A program made the position numbers and the translations under genes. The notes under the pieces are model-generated. The model was not told the origin of the DNA and ran no database searches. It saw nothing but the letters and a program-made list of their open reading frames with translations. A DNA stretch of 56,925 nt from Rhizobiaceae bacterium (GTDB lineage Bacteria; Pseudomonadota; Alphaproteobacteria; Rhizobiales; Rhizobiaceae): positions 1-56,925 of the forward strand of contig JAESUH010000024.1 of assembly GCA_016763155.1 (NCBI GenBank), in the 5' to 3' direction. Within the stretch, counting starts at the first letter, position 1, and each line of letters opens with the position of its first letter. Positions 34,061-43,366 of the stretch are shown one piece after another.

Positions 34061-35085
34061 GTACCGATATTACATTGAGCACACGGTTGCGCGCTCTGGC
34101 GGGCTATCGGGCAACTTGGCCACTATTAGCGCTGGCAGCCATATTCATTGTCGATGGCTTCATATCGCCAGGGTTTTACGATATCCGGATCGTCGAAGGT
34201 CGCCTGTTTGGAAGCGTCATCGATATTTTCTACCGTGCTATGCCCACAGCAATAGTGGCACTTGGGATGGCTGTTGTGATCGGCACAAAAGGCATTGATC
34301 TTTCTGTTGGTTCTGTAGTTGCGATCTGCGGCGCAGTTATTGCATGGCGGATCCACGAAGGAGACTCCCATTTCGTAATTCTCTTTCTGGCTCTTGGCAC
34401 CGGTCTTTTGTGTGGTCTTTGGAACGGATTTTTGGTCGCAGTCCTAAACATTCAACCCATCATCGCCACTTTGATCTTGATGGTATCTGGTCGAGGCATC
34501 GGATTGCTGGTGAACCAATTCTACGGAGGCACAGACCCAAGCTTTGAAAGTGCCTTATTGCAAGGGTTGAGTGTTGGTCATATCTGGCTAATCCCTACCC
34601 GGTTAATTGTGGGAGTTGGTGTCTTTATTGCATTGTGGTTTTTAATCAGGCGCACTGCTTTGGGCCTTTTCATTGAAGCTGTGGGCGGCAATACTTCTGC
34701 TGCCAATCTCGCAGGGGTGAATGCTCGCCTAATCATATTTTCTGCATATTTGATTGCGGGCCTATGTGCTGGAATTGCAGGGGTGATACTAACCGCAGAT
34801 ACCCACACTTCAGACCCGGTAAGTGTGGCACTTTATATCGAGCTTGATGCAATTTTGGCAGTGGTCATCGGTGGCGGTTCTCTGGCTGGGGGACGAATTT
34901 ATCTCGGCATGACGGTCATTGGGGCGCTTATCATTCAAGCCTTGACCACTTCCATTTTGATTAGCGGATTGCCACCTGAATATAACCTCGTTGTCAAAGC
35001 CGTCGTCGTACTCTTTGTCTTATTATTACAGTCACAAAATGCGCGAAATGCCGTTTGGGGATTGTTTTCCTGGAGGAAATCATGA
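34057..35085 (+). CDS. ytfT: Sugar ABC transporter permease 1 (YtfT-like)
   Basis: The 342-residue BPD_transp_2-family inner-membrane protein has 8-10 hydrophobic helices. The family block ALGMAVVIGTKGIDLSVGSVVAICGAV is near residues 68-95, and the coupling region follows AVGGNTSAANLAGVN. It forms half of the translocation pore for the sugar bound by the YtfQ-like protein. Start and stop codons overlap those of the neighbouring genes (ATGA at both ends), so translation is tightly coupled. Confidence 0.9.
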   Translation: MSTDITLSTRLRALAGYRATWPLLALAAIFIVDGFISPGFYDIRIVEGRLFGSVIDIFYRAMPTAIVALGMAVVIGTKGIDLSVGSVVAICGAVIAWRIHEGDSHFVILFLALGTGLLCGLWNGFLVAVLNIQPIIATLILMVSGRGIGLLVNQFYGGTDPSFESALLQGLSVGHIWLIPTRLIVGVGVFIALWFLIRRTALGLFIEAVGGNTSAANLAGVNARLIIFSAYLIAGLCAGIAGVILTADTHTSDPVSVALYIELDAILAVVIGGGSLAGGRIYLGMTVIGALIIQALTTSILISGLPPEYNLVVKAVVVLFVLLLQSQNARNAVWGLFSWRKS

Positions 35086-36044
35086 ACGAAAAATATTGGC
35101 CATTAATGGCTACAATTGCTGTGTTTATTGCATTGTTTTTGACAGGTGGATTTCTGTTCAAGAATTTCCTTTCAACGCTGGTTCTCGGTCATATTCTAGC
35201 AGATAATGCCTTCATCATTATCGCAGCAATTGGCGCAACATTTGTCATACTTTCTGGTGGCATTGATTTGTCGGTAGGATCGATGATCGGGTTTGTCGGA
35301 GTTGTGATGGCAAACCTTGATCTCGCGGGATGGCACCCATTAGCCTCAATCGCGATACTGCTTATCTTTGGTATTTTGTTTGGCGCACTCCAGGGTTTCA
35401 TAATTGATTTTTGCGATATTCAGCCATTCATCATGACCTTGGCGGGGCTCTTTCTTCTGCGCGGTAGCAGTTTCATGGTAAGTTTGGATTCCGTCCCCAT
35501 TCGCCATCCATTTGTCGCAGAGGTTGCCCGTGTGCATGTTCCCTTACCTGGAGGCGGCTTCCTCGCGGCTTCTGCAATTGTAATGTTGATTAGTTTGCTT
35601 GCAGCAATTCTGCTGGCGCACTACACCCGTTTCGGCTCCAATGTTTATGCCATCGGTGGTGATAGGAAATCAGCCGAACTAATGGGCGTTCCGATAAGAA
35701 AAACTACCGTGATGATTTACGCCGTGGGAGGTTTTTATGGCGCTTTGGCCGGTGTGATTTATGCACTTTATACATCGTCGGGCTACCCTCTAGCAGGGAC
35801 TGGCAGCGAACTAAGCGCCATTGCAGCTGTCGTGCTTGGCGGCACATTATTAACAGGTGGGGTAGGAATGGTTGCCGGAACCCTTTTCGGGGGCATGATT
35901 TTGGGGTTGATATCCACCTTGATAATTTTCGATGGCTCGTTAAATAGCGCATGGATTATTATCAGCAGTGGGTTACTTCTGTTTATTTTTATCGTTATGC
36001 ATAGGTTCTTGGTTGGATCTTTCAATCTGCGTGGTCGCGCGTGA
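35082..36044 (+). CDS. yjfF: Sugar ABC transporter permease 2 (YjfF-like)
   Basis: The 320-residue paralog of the preceding permease has the same family block (IAAIGATFVILSGGIDLSVGSMIGF) and AIGGDRKSAELMGVPIRKT. With YtfT it makes the heterodimeric membrane part of a YtfQRT-YjfF-type furanose importer. The ATG at 35082 is preceded by TGGAGG and overlaps the previous stop; the earlier frame start at 35055 lacks support. It ends in a 4-bp overlap with the GntR gene. Confidence 0.9.
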   Translation: MNEKYWPLMATIAVFIALFLTGGFLFKNFLSTLVLGHILADNAFIIIAAIGATFVILSGGIDLSVGSMIGFVGVVMANLDLAGWHPLASIAILLIFGILFGALQGFIIDFCDIQPFIMTLAGLFLLRGSSFMVSLDSVPIRHPFVAEVARVHVPLPGGGFLAASAIVMLISLLAAILLAHYTRFGSNVYAIGGDRKSAELMGVPIRKTTVMIYAVGGFYGALAGVIYALYTSSGYPLAGTGSELSAIAAVVLGGTLLTGGVGMVAGTLFGGMILGLISTLIIFDGSLNSAWIIISSGLLLFIFIVMHRFLVGSFNLRGRA

Positions 36045-36868
36045 CATCAACATATGGGATATTGCAATTGTCGAATTCTGATAGTGACGTTTCCCCAAAG
36101 GTAACGGACTCATTGGGTGCATCAGCGGATGGACAGACATTTCTGTCTAGCAATCGGGACGTTTTTGAACGGAATTTTCAATCGCAACTTGTCAATAAGC
36201 TTGGTCAGGAAATTATCAGTGGGGTCCATCAGCCTGGAACGCGGCTTCCAAATGAAGCCGCAATGCTTGAACGGTTCTCCGTCTCACGCACGGTTCTTCG
36301 TGAAGCCTACAGCGTTTTAACTGCCAAGGGGCTTATCGTTGCGCGGCCAAGGGTAGGAACGAGTGTGCGCCCAAAATCTGAATGGAACATGCTCGACCCA
36401 AATGTGCTGGCATGGCACTTGCAGGCTGTTCCATCGGAAAGCTTCATTGCTGATTTATATGTCCTACGCGAATTTGTTGAACCTCCAGCTGCAGCAATTG
36501 CTGCTGAAGTAAGGACCAGCGAGACGATTGAAAAAATCTCTGCAGCATATGATGATATGGAGCGCCATAAAAACGGTGCCGGAGAGCTAATCGCAGCTGA
36601 TTTTCGATTCCATTCCGCAATATTAGAGGCTACTGGTAATCATTTCATAGGCGCGCTTGGCGGGCTAATTCACACAGCATTGTTGAGTACATTCAAACTA
36701 AGCTGGCAAGGTGCCGCTGGCATCAAAGAAGATCGACTACTTCAACACCGAGCAGTGTTTGAGGCTATTCGAGATCAGAATCCGGAATTAGCAAAACAAC
36801 GAATGACGGAGTTATTGCGAGATTCTATGAACGATGTACGCGAAGGCTTGCGCCAGCTAAATACATGA
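36041..36868 (+). CDS. GntR-family regulator (FadR/FCD type), sugar operon
   Basis: The 275-residue protein has an N-terminal extension of about 40 polar residues, then a winged helix (LGQEIISGVHQPGTRLPNE, RFSVSRTVLREAYSVLTAKGL) and an FCD effector domain with the expected helical His positions (DFRFHSAIL, LLQHRAVFEAI). A GTG start overlaps the last permease stop by 4 bp, so it is the terminal gene of the transporter operon. FadR-type regulators bind TNGTNNNACNA palindromes, and two such sites flanked by a shared 25-bp block occur at 29411 and 31401. I infer that it represses both arabonate and transporter genes until a sugar acid binds. Confidence 0.87.
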   Translation: MTSTYGILQLSNSDSDVSPKVTDSLGASADGQTFLSSNRDVFERNFQSQLVNKLGQEIISGVHQPGTRLPNEAAMLERFSVSRTVLREAYSVLTAKGLIVARPRVGTSVRPKSEWNMLDPNVLAWHLQAVPSESFIADLYVLREFVEPPAAAIAAEVRTSETIEKISAAYDDMERHKNGAGELIAADFRFHSAILEATGNHFIGALGGLIHTALLSTFKLSWQGAAGIKEDRLLQHRAVFEAIRDQNPELAKQRMTELLRDSMNDVREGLRQLNT

Positions 36869-37375
36869 CAATGCACTTGAAAGCTATGCTTTGAAGTGAG
36901 TGGTATGCACCTTTTCGGCCCGTTTCTGTGGCATTTCCTTAAATATAAATTCGGCACTCAAGCGACCTAATTTTACCGAGGATTGTTGTGCGACAATGAA
37001 GACTTGAAGCCCTGTAATTGTCTCGGCCCGCATCTTGAAGTGGTCCAGGAAATTGGGAAAGCCTGTTAATATGTATCCAAAAGCAATGAATGGATATGAC
37101 TATAACCATGAGACGATGATTTTTGGACAAGTTTAATGCAACGGTGGCTCTGGAAGCGCTGTGGGGTGATCTGACTGTACAAGAGATTGCCACCGAATAG
37201 TTGCTTGCTCACTTGGCGGTTTTTTACATCTACTGCTATGGGTAGGAACTAGCCTTGGCATTTGTCATACTAGGGCTCAAAGTAGACATTCGATTTTTAC
37301 TGTTCCCGCCTGCCTGATTTTGTCAAAAGGTCACAGGACATGCAACCAATCTTTTCATTCAAATAGGCCGAAAGA
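36869..37375. other. Gap with gene remnants
   Basis: This ~500-bp stretch has no intact gene. It carries an IS3 OrfA-like scrap (37120-37200). A minus-strand open frame (about 36884-37106) reads like protein (IAFGYILTGFPNFLDHFK, later RLSAEFIFKEMPQKRAEK) but has no start and no family I can name. This is probably a site of insertion and decay between the sugar and amino-acid transporter loci. Confidence 0.5.
37120..37200 (+). pseudogene. IS3-family OrfA N-terminal remnant
   Basis: The frame reads FLDKFNATVALEALWGDLTV then QEIATE and a stop, which matches the OrfA start of IS3-group transposases (KF-A-VALEALRGD-TV-E-A). Nothing of the rest of the element follows, and no terminal repeats were found. 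It is a relic only. Confidence 0.6.
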
Positions 37376-38170
37376 TCAAAGTATCTGGCTGAGAAACAGC
37401 TTTGTTCGTTCTTGTTGAGGATTATTAAAAAAGGCGTTGGGCTCGTTTTCTTCGACAATAACCCCCTCATCCATAAAGATCACACGGTCGGCGATGGTTT
37501 TGGCAAAACCCATTTCGTGGGTTACCACGATCATGGTCATTCCCGTATTGGCCAGCTCGATCATCACATCGAGAACTTCCTTGATCATCTCGGGATCAAG
37601 GGCTGAGGTCGGCTCGTCAAACAACATGATTTTCGGGTTCATACACAATGAGCGGGCGATGGCCACACGCTGCTGTTGACCGCCTGACAACTGAGCGGGG
37701 AACTTATCTGCCTGCTCGGGAATTCTCACTCGTTCGAGATATTCCATGGCGCGTTTTTCCGCGTCAACTTTGGTTAGCTTACGAACCCAGATCGGTCCCA
37801 GTGTCAGATTCTCCAAAATGGTGAGATGGGGAAACAGGTTGAAGCTTTGAAACACCATGCCAACTTCGGTGCGGATATGGTCGATGTTTTTGAGGTTTTT
37901 ATCCAGCGTGATGCCATCAACCACAATCGAACCATCCTGATGTTCTTCGAGGTGGTTGATGCACCGAATAAGGGTTGATTTACCAGAACCGGACGGGCCG
38001 CAAATTACAATGCGTTCGCCCTCATGCACCACGAGGTTGATGTTCTTCAATACGTGAAATTCACTGTACCATTTATTGACCTCGTTGAGGTCGATAATGA
38101 CTTCACTGGAAGCTGCGGAAGCCAGTTGCCCGTTGGCATTCTTCCGGGCTTTAGTTTTTGTATTGCTCAT
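37376..38170 (-). CDS. aapP: General L-amino acid ABC transporter ATPase
   Basis: The 264-residue polar-amino-acid ATPase has Walker [10 protein letters not shown], signature [15 protein letters not shown], Walker [13 protein letters not shown] and the H-loop VVTHEMGF. It energises uptake through the AapQM permeases. GGGAG lies 6 bp before the ATG. It is the last gene of the aapJQMP operon, the classic order in Rhizobium and relatives, and follows aapM by 21 bp. An N-terminal extension of ~20 Lys/Ala/Asn-rich residues precedes the core. Confidence 0.94.
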   Translation of the reverse strand: MSNTKTKARKNANGQLASAASSEVIIDLNEVNKWYSEFHVLKNINLVVHEGERIVICGPSGSGKSTLIRCINHLEEHQDGSIVVDGITLDKNLKNIDHIRTEVGMVFQSFNLFPHLTILENLTLGPIWVRKLTKVDAEKRAMEYLERVRIPEQADKFPAQLSGGQQQRVAIARSLCMNPKIMLFDEPTSALDPEMIKEVLDVMIELANTGMTMIVVTHEMGFAKTIADRVIFMDEGVIVEENEPNAFFNNPQQERTKLFLSQIL

Positions 38171-38191
38171 GTTTTCTCCCGGTTTTCCAGA

Positions 38192-39520
38192 TTAATTTCT
38201 ATGGCCGGTTGCAAGCTTTGCTTCCAGATGACGGCTGTATTTGGACATGGCAAAACAGATGATAAAAAACAGTATCGCGCCAAAGACCAGCGGTTCTTTG
38301 TGAAGCCCGATCCAAGGCGTATCCTTGCTGATTGCCCGCAAAATATTCAAAATATCAAACAGACCGATGACCGAAACCAGAGTTGTACTCTTCAATAAAT
38401 TAATGAAGGTACCGACAATATTCGGGATCATATGTTTTAAGGCCTGCGGCATGATAATCAGCCCCATAGTACCCCAATAACCCAGCCCAATTGTGTGGGC
38501 ACCTTCATATTGACCTTTGGGTATTGCCTGCAAGCCGGCCCGAACAGTCTCTGCTAGATAACAGGCATAGAACAAGCAAACCGCAATAATGACCTGTACC
38601 AATTTGTTGAGCTGGAAGCTTTCAGGAACAAACAGAGGAAACATTGTTGTGGCCATAAACAGCACCGTTATCAGCGGAACTGAACGAAACAGTTCGATAA
38701 ACGCTGTACTAAGAACGCGCACTACCGGCAGTTTCGAACGACGACCAAGAGCAAGAAAAATTCCACCGGGGAGCGCCGCGGCAATGCCGATACCGGAAAT
38801 GACAAATGTTAGGAATAATCCACCCCATTTGGTCCAGGTTACGTTTTCCTCTGTCCAGCTCATCTGCCAGATGAATGCCACCGCGAGAGCAAAAAGAAGA
38901 ATGGCAAGAAGGATATTGCGCTGTTGTTTTTCATGCGCTTCGCTTTTACCGATCTTGCGAATGATGAAATTTGACAGGCTTCCGTGATTAAAATATCCGG
39001 TGACCGCATTTGCGATATTGGCTGCAAGGCCAACAATTGCAGCAGCGATCATCACCTGCATGAAGATGCCTTTTTCACCACCGGAAAAAAGATACCCGGC
39101 AAGGAACGGATAAAGGGCAACCACGGACAATCCAACAAGGATTTTTCCCCGCACACGCGGTAACCATAGGGGCAACATCCAGATAACCAACAGCACACCG
39201 CCAAGGTTAACCCGCCATAGTTCATCGCGGGGATAGCGGCCATAGAAGATATTATCTAACCAAGCAAAGACCCCTGCCCAGCAGGCACCGTCTAGACTGA
39301 TTTTGAAACACTCTCTCCTTGTTTCAGCGACCCAAACTCCGTCAGAAACTCCCCAAATCCAGAGCGCTTTAACGGCAAAGAAGATGGCAGTCAAAACGAG
39401 AACAGTGAGAACACTGCTGAAAAGCGTATCGAACAGGTTTATTTTCAGCCAGCCAAGCAATGAGCTTTCGTTCATCGGCGGCTTTCTGGTCGGTACATCT
39501 TTTGTTCTGACATATTCCAT
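38192..39520 (-). CDS. aapM: General L-amino acid ABC transporter permease AapM
   Basis: The 442-residue HisMQ-family permease has extra N-terminal helices, the long form typical of AapM/BztC. The EAA loop region is in YLAETVRAGLQAIPKGQYEGAHTIGLGYW. With AapQ it forms the membrane pore of a broad-range L-amino-acid importer. The start lies 2 bp from the aapQ stop, with GGAG upstream, so the two are translationally coupled. Confidence 0.93.
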   Translation of the reverse strand: MEYVRTKDVPTRKPPMNESSLLGWLKINLFDTLFSSVLTVLVLTAIFFAVKALWIWGVSDGVWVAETRRECFKISLDGACWAGVFAWLDNIFYGRYPRDELWRVNLGGVLLVIWMLPLWLPRVRGKILVGLSVVALYPFLAGYLFSGGEKGIFMQVMIAAAIVGLAANIANAVTGYFNHGSLSNFIIRKIGKSEAHEKQQRNILLAILLFALAVAFIWQMSWTEENVTWTKWGGLFLTFVISGIGIAAALPGGIFLALGRRSKLPVVRVLSTAFIELFRSVPLITVLFMATTMFPLFVPESFQLNKLVQVIIAVCLFYACYLAETVRAGLQAIPKGQYEGAHTIGLGYWGTMGLIIMPQALKHMIPNIVGTFINLLKSTTLVSVIGLFDILNILRAISKDTPWIGLHKEPLVFGAILFFIICFAMSKYSRHLEAKLATGHRN

Positions 39521-39522
39521 AA

Positions 39523-40740
39523 TCAGCGCTCCACCAGTTGGACACGTTTATTGTAAATATTGAGAAAGAACGAGATTACCAAGCTTACGAACATATAAAA
39601 GCCCATGGTCATGCCGACGATTTCAACGGCGTGGCCTGCGGTGTTCAAAGACGTTTGCATATAGACCGCCACCAGATCGGCAAAACCAATGGCGGTGGCG
39701 AGAGACGAATTTTTAACAACATCCATCCACAAACTGATCATCGGCGGCACGATTGCCGGCATTGCCTGTGGAATAACAATCTTCTTCAACACCTGATTTT
39801 GTCGAAGACCAATTGCCAGTGCGGCCTCGGTTTGCCCCTTATTGACGGACTGAACCCCGGCGCGCACGGCTTCTGCCAGATAGGCTGAATGATAGAAAAT
39901 CAGCGCTGCCAGCAATGCGATAAAGGCCCGGGGAAGCGATGCACCACCGGTAAAATTGAACCCGTCAATTTTGGGCACATCCCATGTCATGGGCGATCCG
40001 GTCGTCAGGAACACCAGTCCGGGAAAGATGATGAGCATTGCAATAATGGGCAGGAAAGTCGGTATATTCTCGCCGGTTTTATCCTGACGTTTTCGCGCCC
40101 AATTTCTGTAGATATAAGCAGCAATGGCTGCGACCGCGAGGGCCACAAAAGTCATCCAGAGCAGGTCACCTGCAACCGGCCATGGCACGTATAACCCGCG
40201 AATATTCAGCATCACCAATTCTGCGCCCATTGAGAGATCAAGGCTCTGCTTGATCCGGGGCAACACGGCGTAGATCACCGAATACCAAAAAATAATTTGT
40301 ATCAACAACGGAATATTGCGGATGACTTCCACATAGGCCAGAGCGACATTTGAAACCAACCAGTTCTTGGAAAGCCTCATAATGCCGACGAAAAATCCCA
40401 AAAAAGTGGTTCCGACAATGGCTAGAAACGACACATAAAGCGTATTGAGAATCCCGATTAGGAAGATACGGCTATAGGTGTCTTCGCCAACAGCAAAAGA
40501 GATTAATTTGAAATCAGGATCAAAGGGTGCCTCCACATCGAGGAAGTCCAACCCGAAACTCAAGCCGCGCTTTTCGAGGTTTCCCGAAGTGTTGGAAATC
40601 AAAAACCACGCGACCCAGCCAACAACCAGCGCAGTGAGAATTTGATAGAAGACCGAGCGAACGCGCTCATCATGAAAAAAGTTAAACTTTTCAGCAGGTT
40701 TGGCCCGTATGGTTTCTTTGCGATTATCGTTGATCGCCAC
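39523..40740 (-). CDS. aapQ: General L-amino acid ABC transporter permease AapQ
   Basis: The 405-residue HisMQ-family permease pairs with AapM. It shows long periplasmic/extra-helix insertions between the first helices, as in AapQ/BztB, and the EAA loop in YLAEAVRAGVQSVNKGQTEAALAIGL. GGGGA precedes the ATG by about 9 bp. A stable hairpin lies between it and aapJ upstream, which fits higher expression of the binding protein than of the membrane parts. Confidence 0.93.
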   Translation of the reverse strand: MAINDNRKETIRAKPAEKFNFFHDERVRSVFYQILTALVVGWVAWFLISNTSGNLEKRGLSFGLDFLDVEAPFDPDFKLISFAVGEDTYSRIFLIGILNTLYVSFLAIVGTTFLGFFVGIMRLSKNWLVSNVALAYVEVIRNIPLLIQIIFWYSVIYAVLPRIKQSLDLSMGAELVMLNIRGLYVPWPVAGDLLWMTFVALAVAAIAAYIYRNWARKRQDKTGENIPTFLPIIAMLIIFPGLVFLTTGSPMTWDVPKIDGFNFTGGASLPRAFIALLAALIFYHSAYLAEAVRAGVQSVNKGQTEAALAIGLRQNQVLKKIVIPQAMPAIVPPMISLWMDVVKNSSLATAIGFADLVAVYMQTSLNTAGHAVEIVGMTMGFYMFVSLVISFFLNIYNKRVQLVER

Positions 40741-40789
40741 GATATATTTCCCCGGATATTTCTTATTATTTTTATTTCTTACTTAGTTT

Positions 40790-40829
40790 ACCGGCACCGG
40801 ATCAATTCAAAAATTTCCCCGGTGCCGGT
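40790..40829 (-). terminator. Intra-operon hairpin between aapJ and aapQ
   Basis: ACCGGCACCGG and CCGGTGCCGGT form a perfect 11-bp GC-rich stem with an 18-base loop, 28 bp after the aapJ stop. This is the usual position for a 3'-stabilising or attenuating hairpin that gives excess binding protein. Confidence 0.65.
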
Positions 40830-40856
40830 TAATCGTTTAGTCCGCCTGCGCTAATA

Positions 40857-41897
40857 TTAGCGCATAGGAGGAGAATACATCAGGCCACCCTTGGTCCAAA
40901 GGGCGTTGGCTGAACCTGCACGAGGAATACCAATGGCTTTTTCGCCATTACCAATATATTTCTCATAGACTTCGCCGTAATTGCCGACCAACTTGATGAT
41001 GTTATAAGCCCAATCCTTATCAAGGCCGATGCCTTCATGGATATTCCCTTCAACGCCCAGCACGCGGCGGATTGACGGGTTTTTAGAATTGGCGCGCAGA
41101 TCATCAACATTGGCGCTGGTAATGCCAAGCTCTTCAGCATTGACCATTGCGAACTCAGTCCACCGGACAATATCTGCCCACTGGTTATCACCGTGGCGTA
41201 CTGCCGGAGCCAAAGGCTCTTTGGATAGTGTATCAGGCAAAATCAGATGATCGCCGGGAACAGGGAACGCTGCCAGATTGCCAGCCAAAGCTGATTTATC
41301 GGCAGTTACCGCATCACAGCCGCCCTGCAAATAGGTTTCATCGCGAACGTTATAATCCTCAAATGTCACCGCGCTGATGTTGAGATCATGGGTACGGCTG
41401 AAATCTGCAAGATTTGATTCTGTGGTCGTTCCGGTTGTGACGCATACTTTGGCGCCCTTCAATTCAAGGGCGTTGGTGATGCCACTGTCTTTGCGGACTG
41501 TGAAGCCCTGACCGTCATAAAAGTTGGGTGTTAGAAAATCGATGCCAAGCTGCGTATCGCGAGACATTGTCCATGTTGCCGTGCGTGACAACATATCGGA
41601 ATCGCCATTGGCAAGAGAGGTAAAACGCGCCTGACTGCTGACCGATTGAATTTCAAGTTTTGTAGGATCGCCGAAGATCGCGGCTGCAACGGCATGACAG
41701 ACTGAAACATCAATGCCCTGCCAATCACCCTTGGAATCAAGGAAATAAAAGCCCGGCGAAGCTGGCCCGACCTGACAGCGCAGGTGCCCGCGTTTTTTTA
41801 CAATTTCCAGTGTGCTTTCAGCAGAAGCCGACGTGGCTCCGGCAAACATCACTGCAGCGATAATCGCAGCGGATGTGAGTAATGTGGTAAGTTTCAT
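40857..41897 (-). CDS. aapJ: General L-amino acid-binding periplasmic protein
   Basis: The 346-residue protein has a signal peptide (MKLTTLLTSAAIIAAVMFAG, cleavage after ATSASA) and a type II (SBP_bac_3) binding fold. Family blocks are VKKRGHLRCQVGPASPGFYFLDSKGDW, DVSVCHAVAAAIFGDP and DSDMLSRTATWTMSRD. AapJ binds a wide range of L-amino acids and delivers them to AapQMP. GGGGAG precedes the ATG. It is the first gene of the operon; a divergent or upstream regulator could be the LysR gene 200 bp away, though both point the same way. Confidence 0.94.
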   Translation of the reverse strand: MKLTTLLTSAAIIAAVMFAGATSASAESTLEIVKKRGHLRCQVGPASPGFYFLDSKGDWQGIDVSVCHAVAAAIFGDPTKLEIQSVSSQARFTSLANGDSDMLSRTATWTMSRDTQLGIDFLTPNFYDGQGFTVRKDSGITNALELKGAKVCVTTGTTTESNLADFSRTHDLNISAVTFEDYNVRDETYLQGGCDAVTADKSALAGNLAAFPVPGDHLILPDTLSKEPLAPAVRHGDNQWADIVRWTEFAMVNAEELGITSANVDDLRANSKNPSIRRVLGVEGNIHEGIGLDKDWAYNIIKLVGNYGEVYEKYIGNGEKAIGIPRAGSANALWTKGGLMYSPPMR

Positions 41898-42066
41898 CTG
41901 AATGTTCTCCCCTTAAATGGTTTTTAGTTTTTAAGTAATCTGTCGGAATGAATAGTCATGTTTAGTAACAGGTTTATGACCTGTTCGATTACATTCACTC
42001 CTTCAATTATTCCAAAAAAAAGTATTGCGAGGATCGTTCACGGTCCAATACCTTTAATAAAGAAAG

Positions 42067-42087
42067 GTCATGCAAATTTTGCATGAC
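42067..42087 (-). terminator. Hairpin terminator of the LysR gene
   Basis: GTCATGCAAA and TTTGCATGAC form a perfect 10-bp inverted repeat with a one-base centre, immediately after the LysR stop. Read on the minus strand, it is followed by a T-rich stretch (CCTTTCTTTATT). The tight centre means the lower stem forms with a small open loop. Confidence 0.6.
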
Positions 42088-42096
42088 TTTATATTG

Positions 42097-43005
42097 TTAG
42101 TCTTTTGATATTAGTACTTGCCAGAATTTTTCAGTTTTAGGCTCTGTATTTGGTTCATAGTTATAAATCTTGATATTCAAAAAAATATCATCTTCTTTCG
42201 TTGCCGCCCGCACCAAAAGCCCCTTTGCAAGATCATCTTCAACGATTGATTTTGGCACCCAGGCAACGCCATACCCTTCAAGAGCCATGGCCTTTATCGC
42301 CGCGGCGATTGAAGACTCATACATAGGTTCAAAATTTAGGTCGCCATAACGCCTCTCAATATGAGCTTTAATCGGCCAGACCAGCGGATTGGAATAAGTA
42401 AGCAGATAGGGAATGGAACTGCCCGGCTTAGCCGTTGGAAGCCAAATCCGTGGCTCGCCATTCTCGTCAGGGCTAACAATGGGAATTAAAGTTTCAGAGC
42501 CCAGCAAAAGAGAACGGAACTTCTCGGTGTCATTGACAATGGTTCCGGTGGGATCTTCATAACAGATAAAAAAATCAACCTGTCCTTCCTCCAGAGCACC
42601 AAGGTATTCGTCAATATTGCCATAGCCGGTCCTGACGCTGAACGCCTCAGTTTCAATGGAGGATTGCAACTCTTTCAACCATGCGGGAATAAAGAACTGT
42701 GCCAGCGTGCTTAGGGTTGAGAACCTAATTTTTTCATTTTCCGCCTTAATTTGAGTTCTGACATCGCTCCGCGATTGGTTCGCAAGACCAACAATTTCTA
42801 TGGCAATGGGTCTAAACACTTCTCCTGCGCGGGTCAGTCTGGTGGGTTGAAAAGATCGATCGATCAGCTCCGCACCAACCCAGCTCTCCAGTGATTTGAT
42901 ACGTCTGCTAAAAGCAGGCTGAGAGACACAACGATGCCCGGAAGAAATGCGAAAATTTCCTGTTTCGCAAAGAGAAAGAAAATCCTCAAGCCACTTAAGT
43001 TCCAT
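42097..43005 (-). CDS. LysR-family transcriptional regulator
   Basis: The 302-residue protein has the N-terminal HTH (LEDFLSLCETGNFRISSGHRCVSQPAFSRRIKSLESWVGAELIDRS) and a C-terminal PBP-II effector domain (about residues 90-290). It differs from the norm at the HTH turn (FRISSGHRCVSQPAFS instead of FTRAAERLHVSQPAVS), a variant seen in a subgroup of the family. It lies between the aap operon and the divergent PHP gene; either could be its target. The ATG is at 43005. Confidence 0.88.
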   Translation of the reverse strand: MELKWLEDFLSLCETGNFRISSGHRCVSQPAFSRRIKSLESWVGAELIDRSFQPTRLTRAGEVFRPIAIEIVGLANQSRSDVRTQIKAENEKIRFSTLSTLAQFFIPAWLKELQSSIETEAFSVRTGYGNIDEYLGALEEGQVDFFICYEDPTGTIVNDTEKFRSLLLGSETLIPIVSPDENGEPRIWLPTAKPGSSIPYLLTYSNPLVWPIKAHIERRYGDLNFEPMYESSIAAAIKAMALEGYGVAWVPKSIVEDDLAKGLLVRAATKEDDIFLNIKIYNYEPNTEPKTEKFWQVLISKD

Positions 43006-43303
43006 TATTTTAATCCGTTTCGATACTCATACACGTGTCGAAAAATACGACTATTATTCCACGGCAGAAGAATTCATGCCGACTATACCTAGCGTCAGGA
43101 CCACTGCCAATGGTGATCGTTGATGATTTTGTTTCGTAAAACAAAATCAGAGGTCCGAAATTCAACCCATAAGAGCGTTGTTTTGGCGATCTGATTATTT
43201 CTGAGGATGAAGCAAATTATGTACTTGCCATCAGTCGAAAACTGGCTTTGTATGGCGCTCGCAATAATCAGGTTTAGAGGCATTCGCGTACGACTTACTG
43301 ACC

Positions 43304-43330
43304 ATATATGACACACGACTTATTTGTCAC
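43304..43330. promoter_or_regulatory. Operator-like repeat 1 before the PHP gene
   Basis: ATATATGACA then, after 11 bases, TGTCAC followed by ATTAA. TGACA/TGTCA (43309-43329) is an inverted pair. It matches the second site at 43342-43366 in its outer bases (ATATATGAC ... ATT-GTCA-ATTAA). Confidence 0.45.
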
Positions 43331-43341
43331 ATTAACTGTCT

Positions 43342-43366
43342 ATATATGACGTATTCGTCAAATTAA
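43342..43366. promoter_or_regulatory. Operator-like repeat 2 before the PHP gene
   Basis: TGACGTATTCGTCA (43347-43360) is a perfect 5-bp inverted repeat around TATT, preceded by ATATA and followed by AATTAA, 25 bp before the PHP start. It looks like a dimeric repressor site; the LysR and GntR proteins in the window are possible but unproven binders. Confidence 0.5.
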
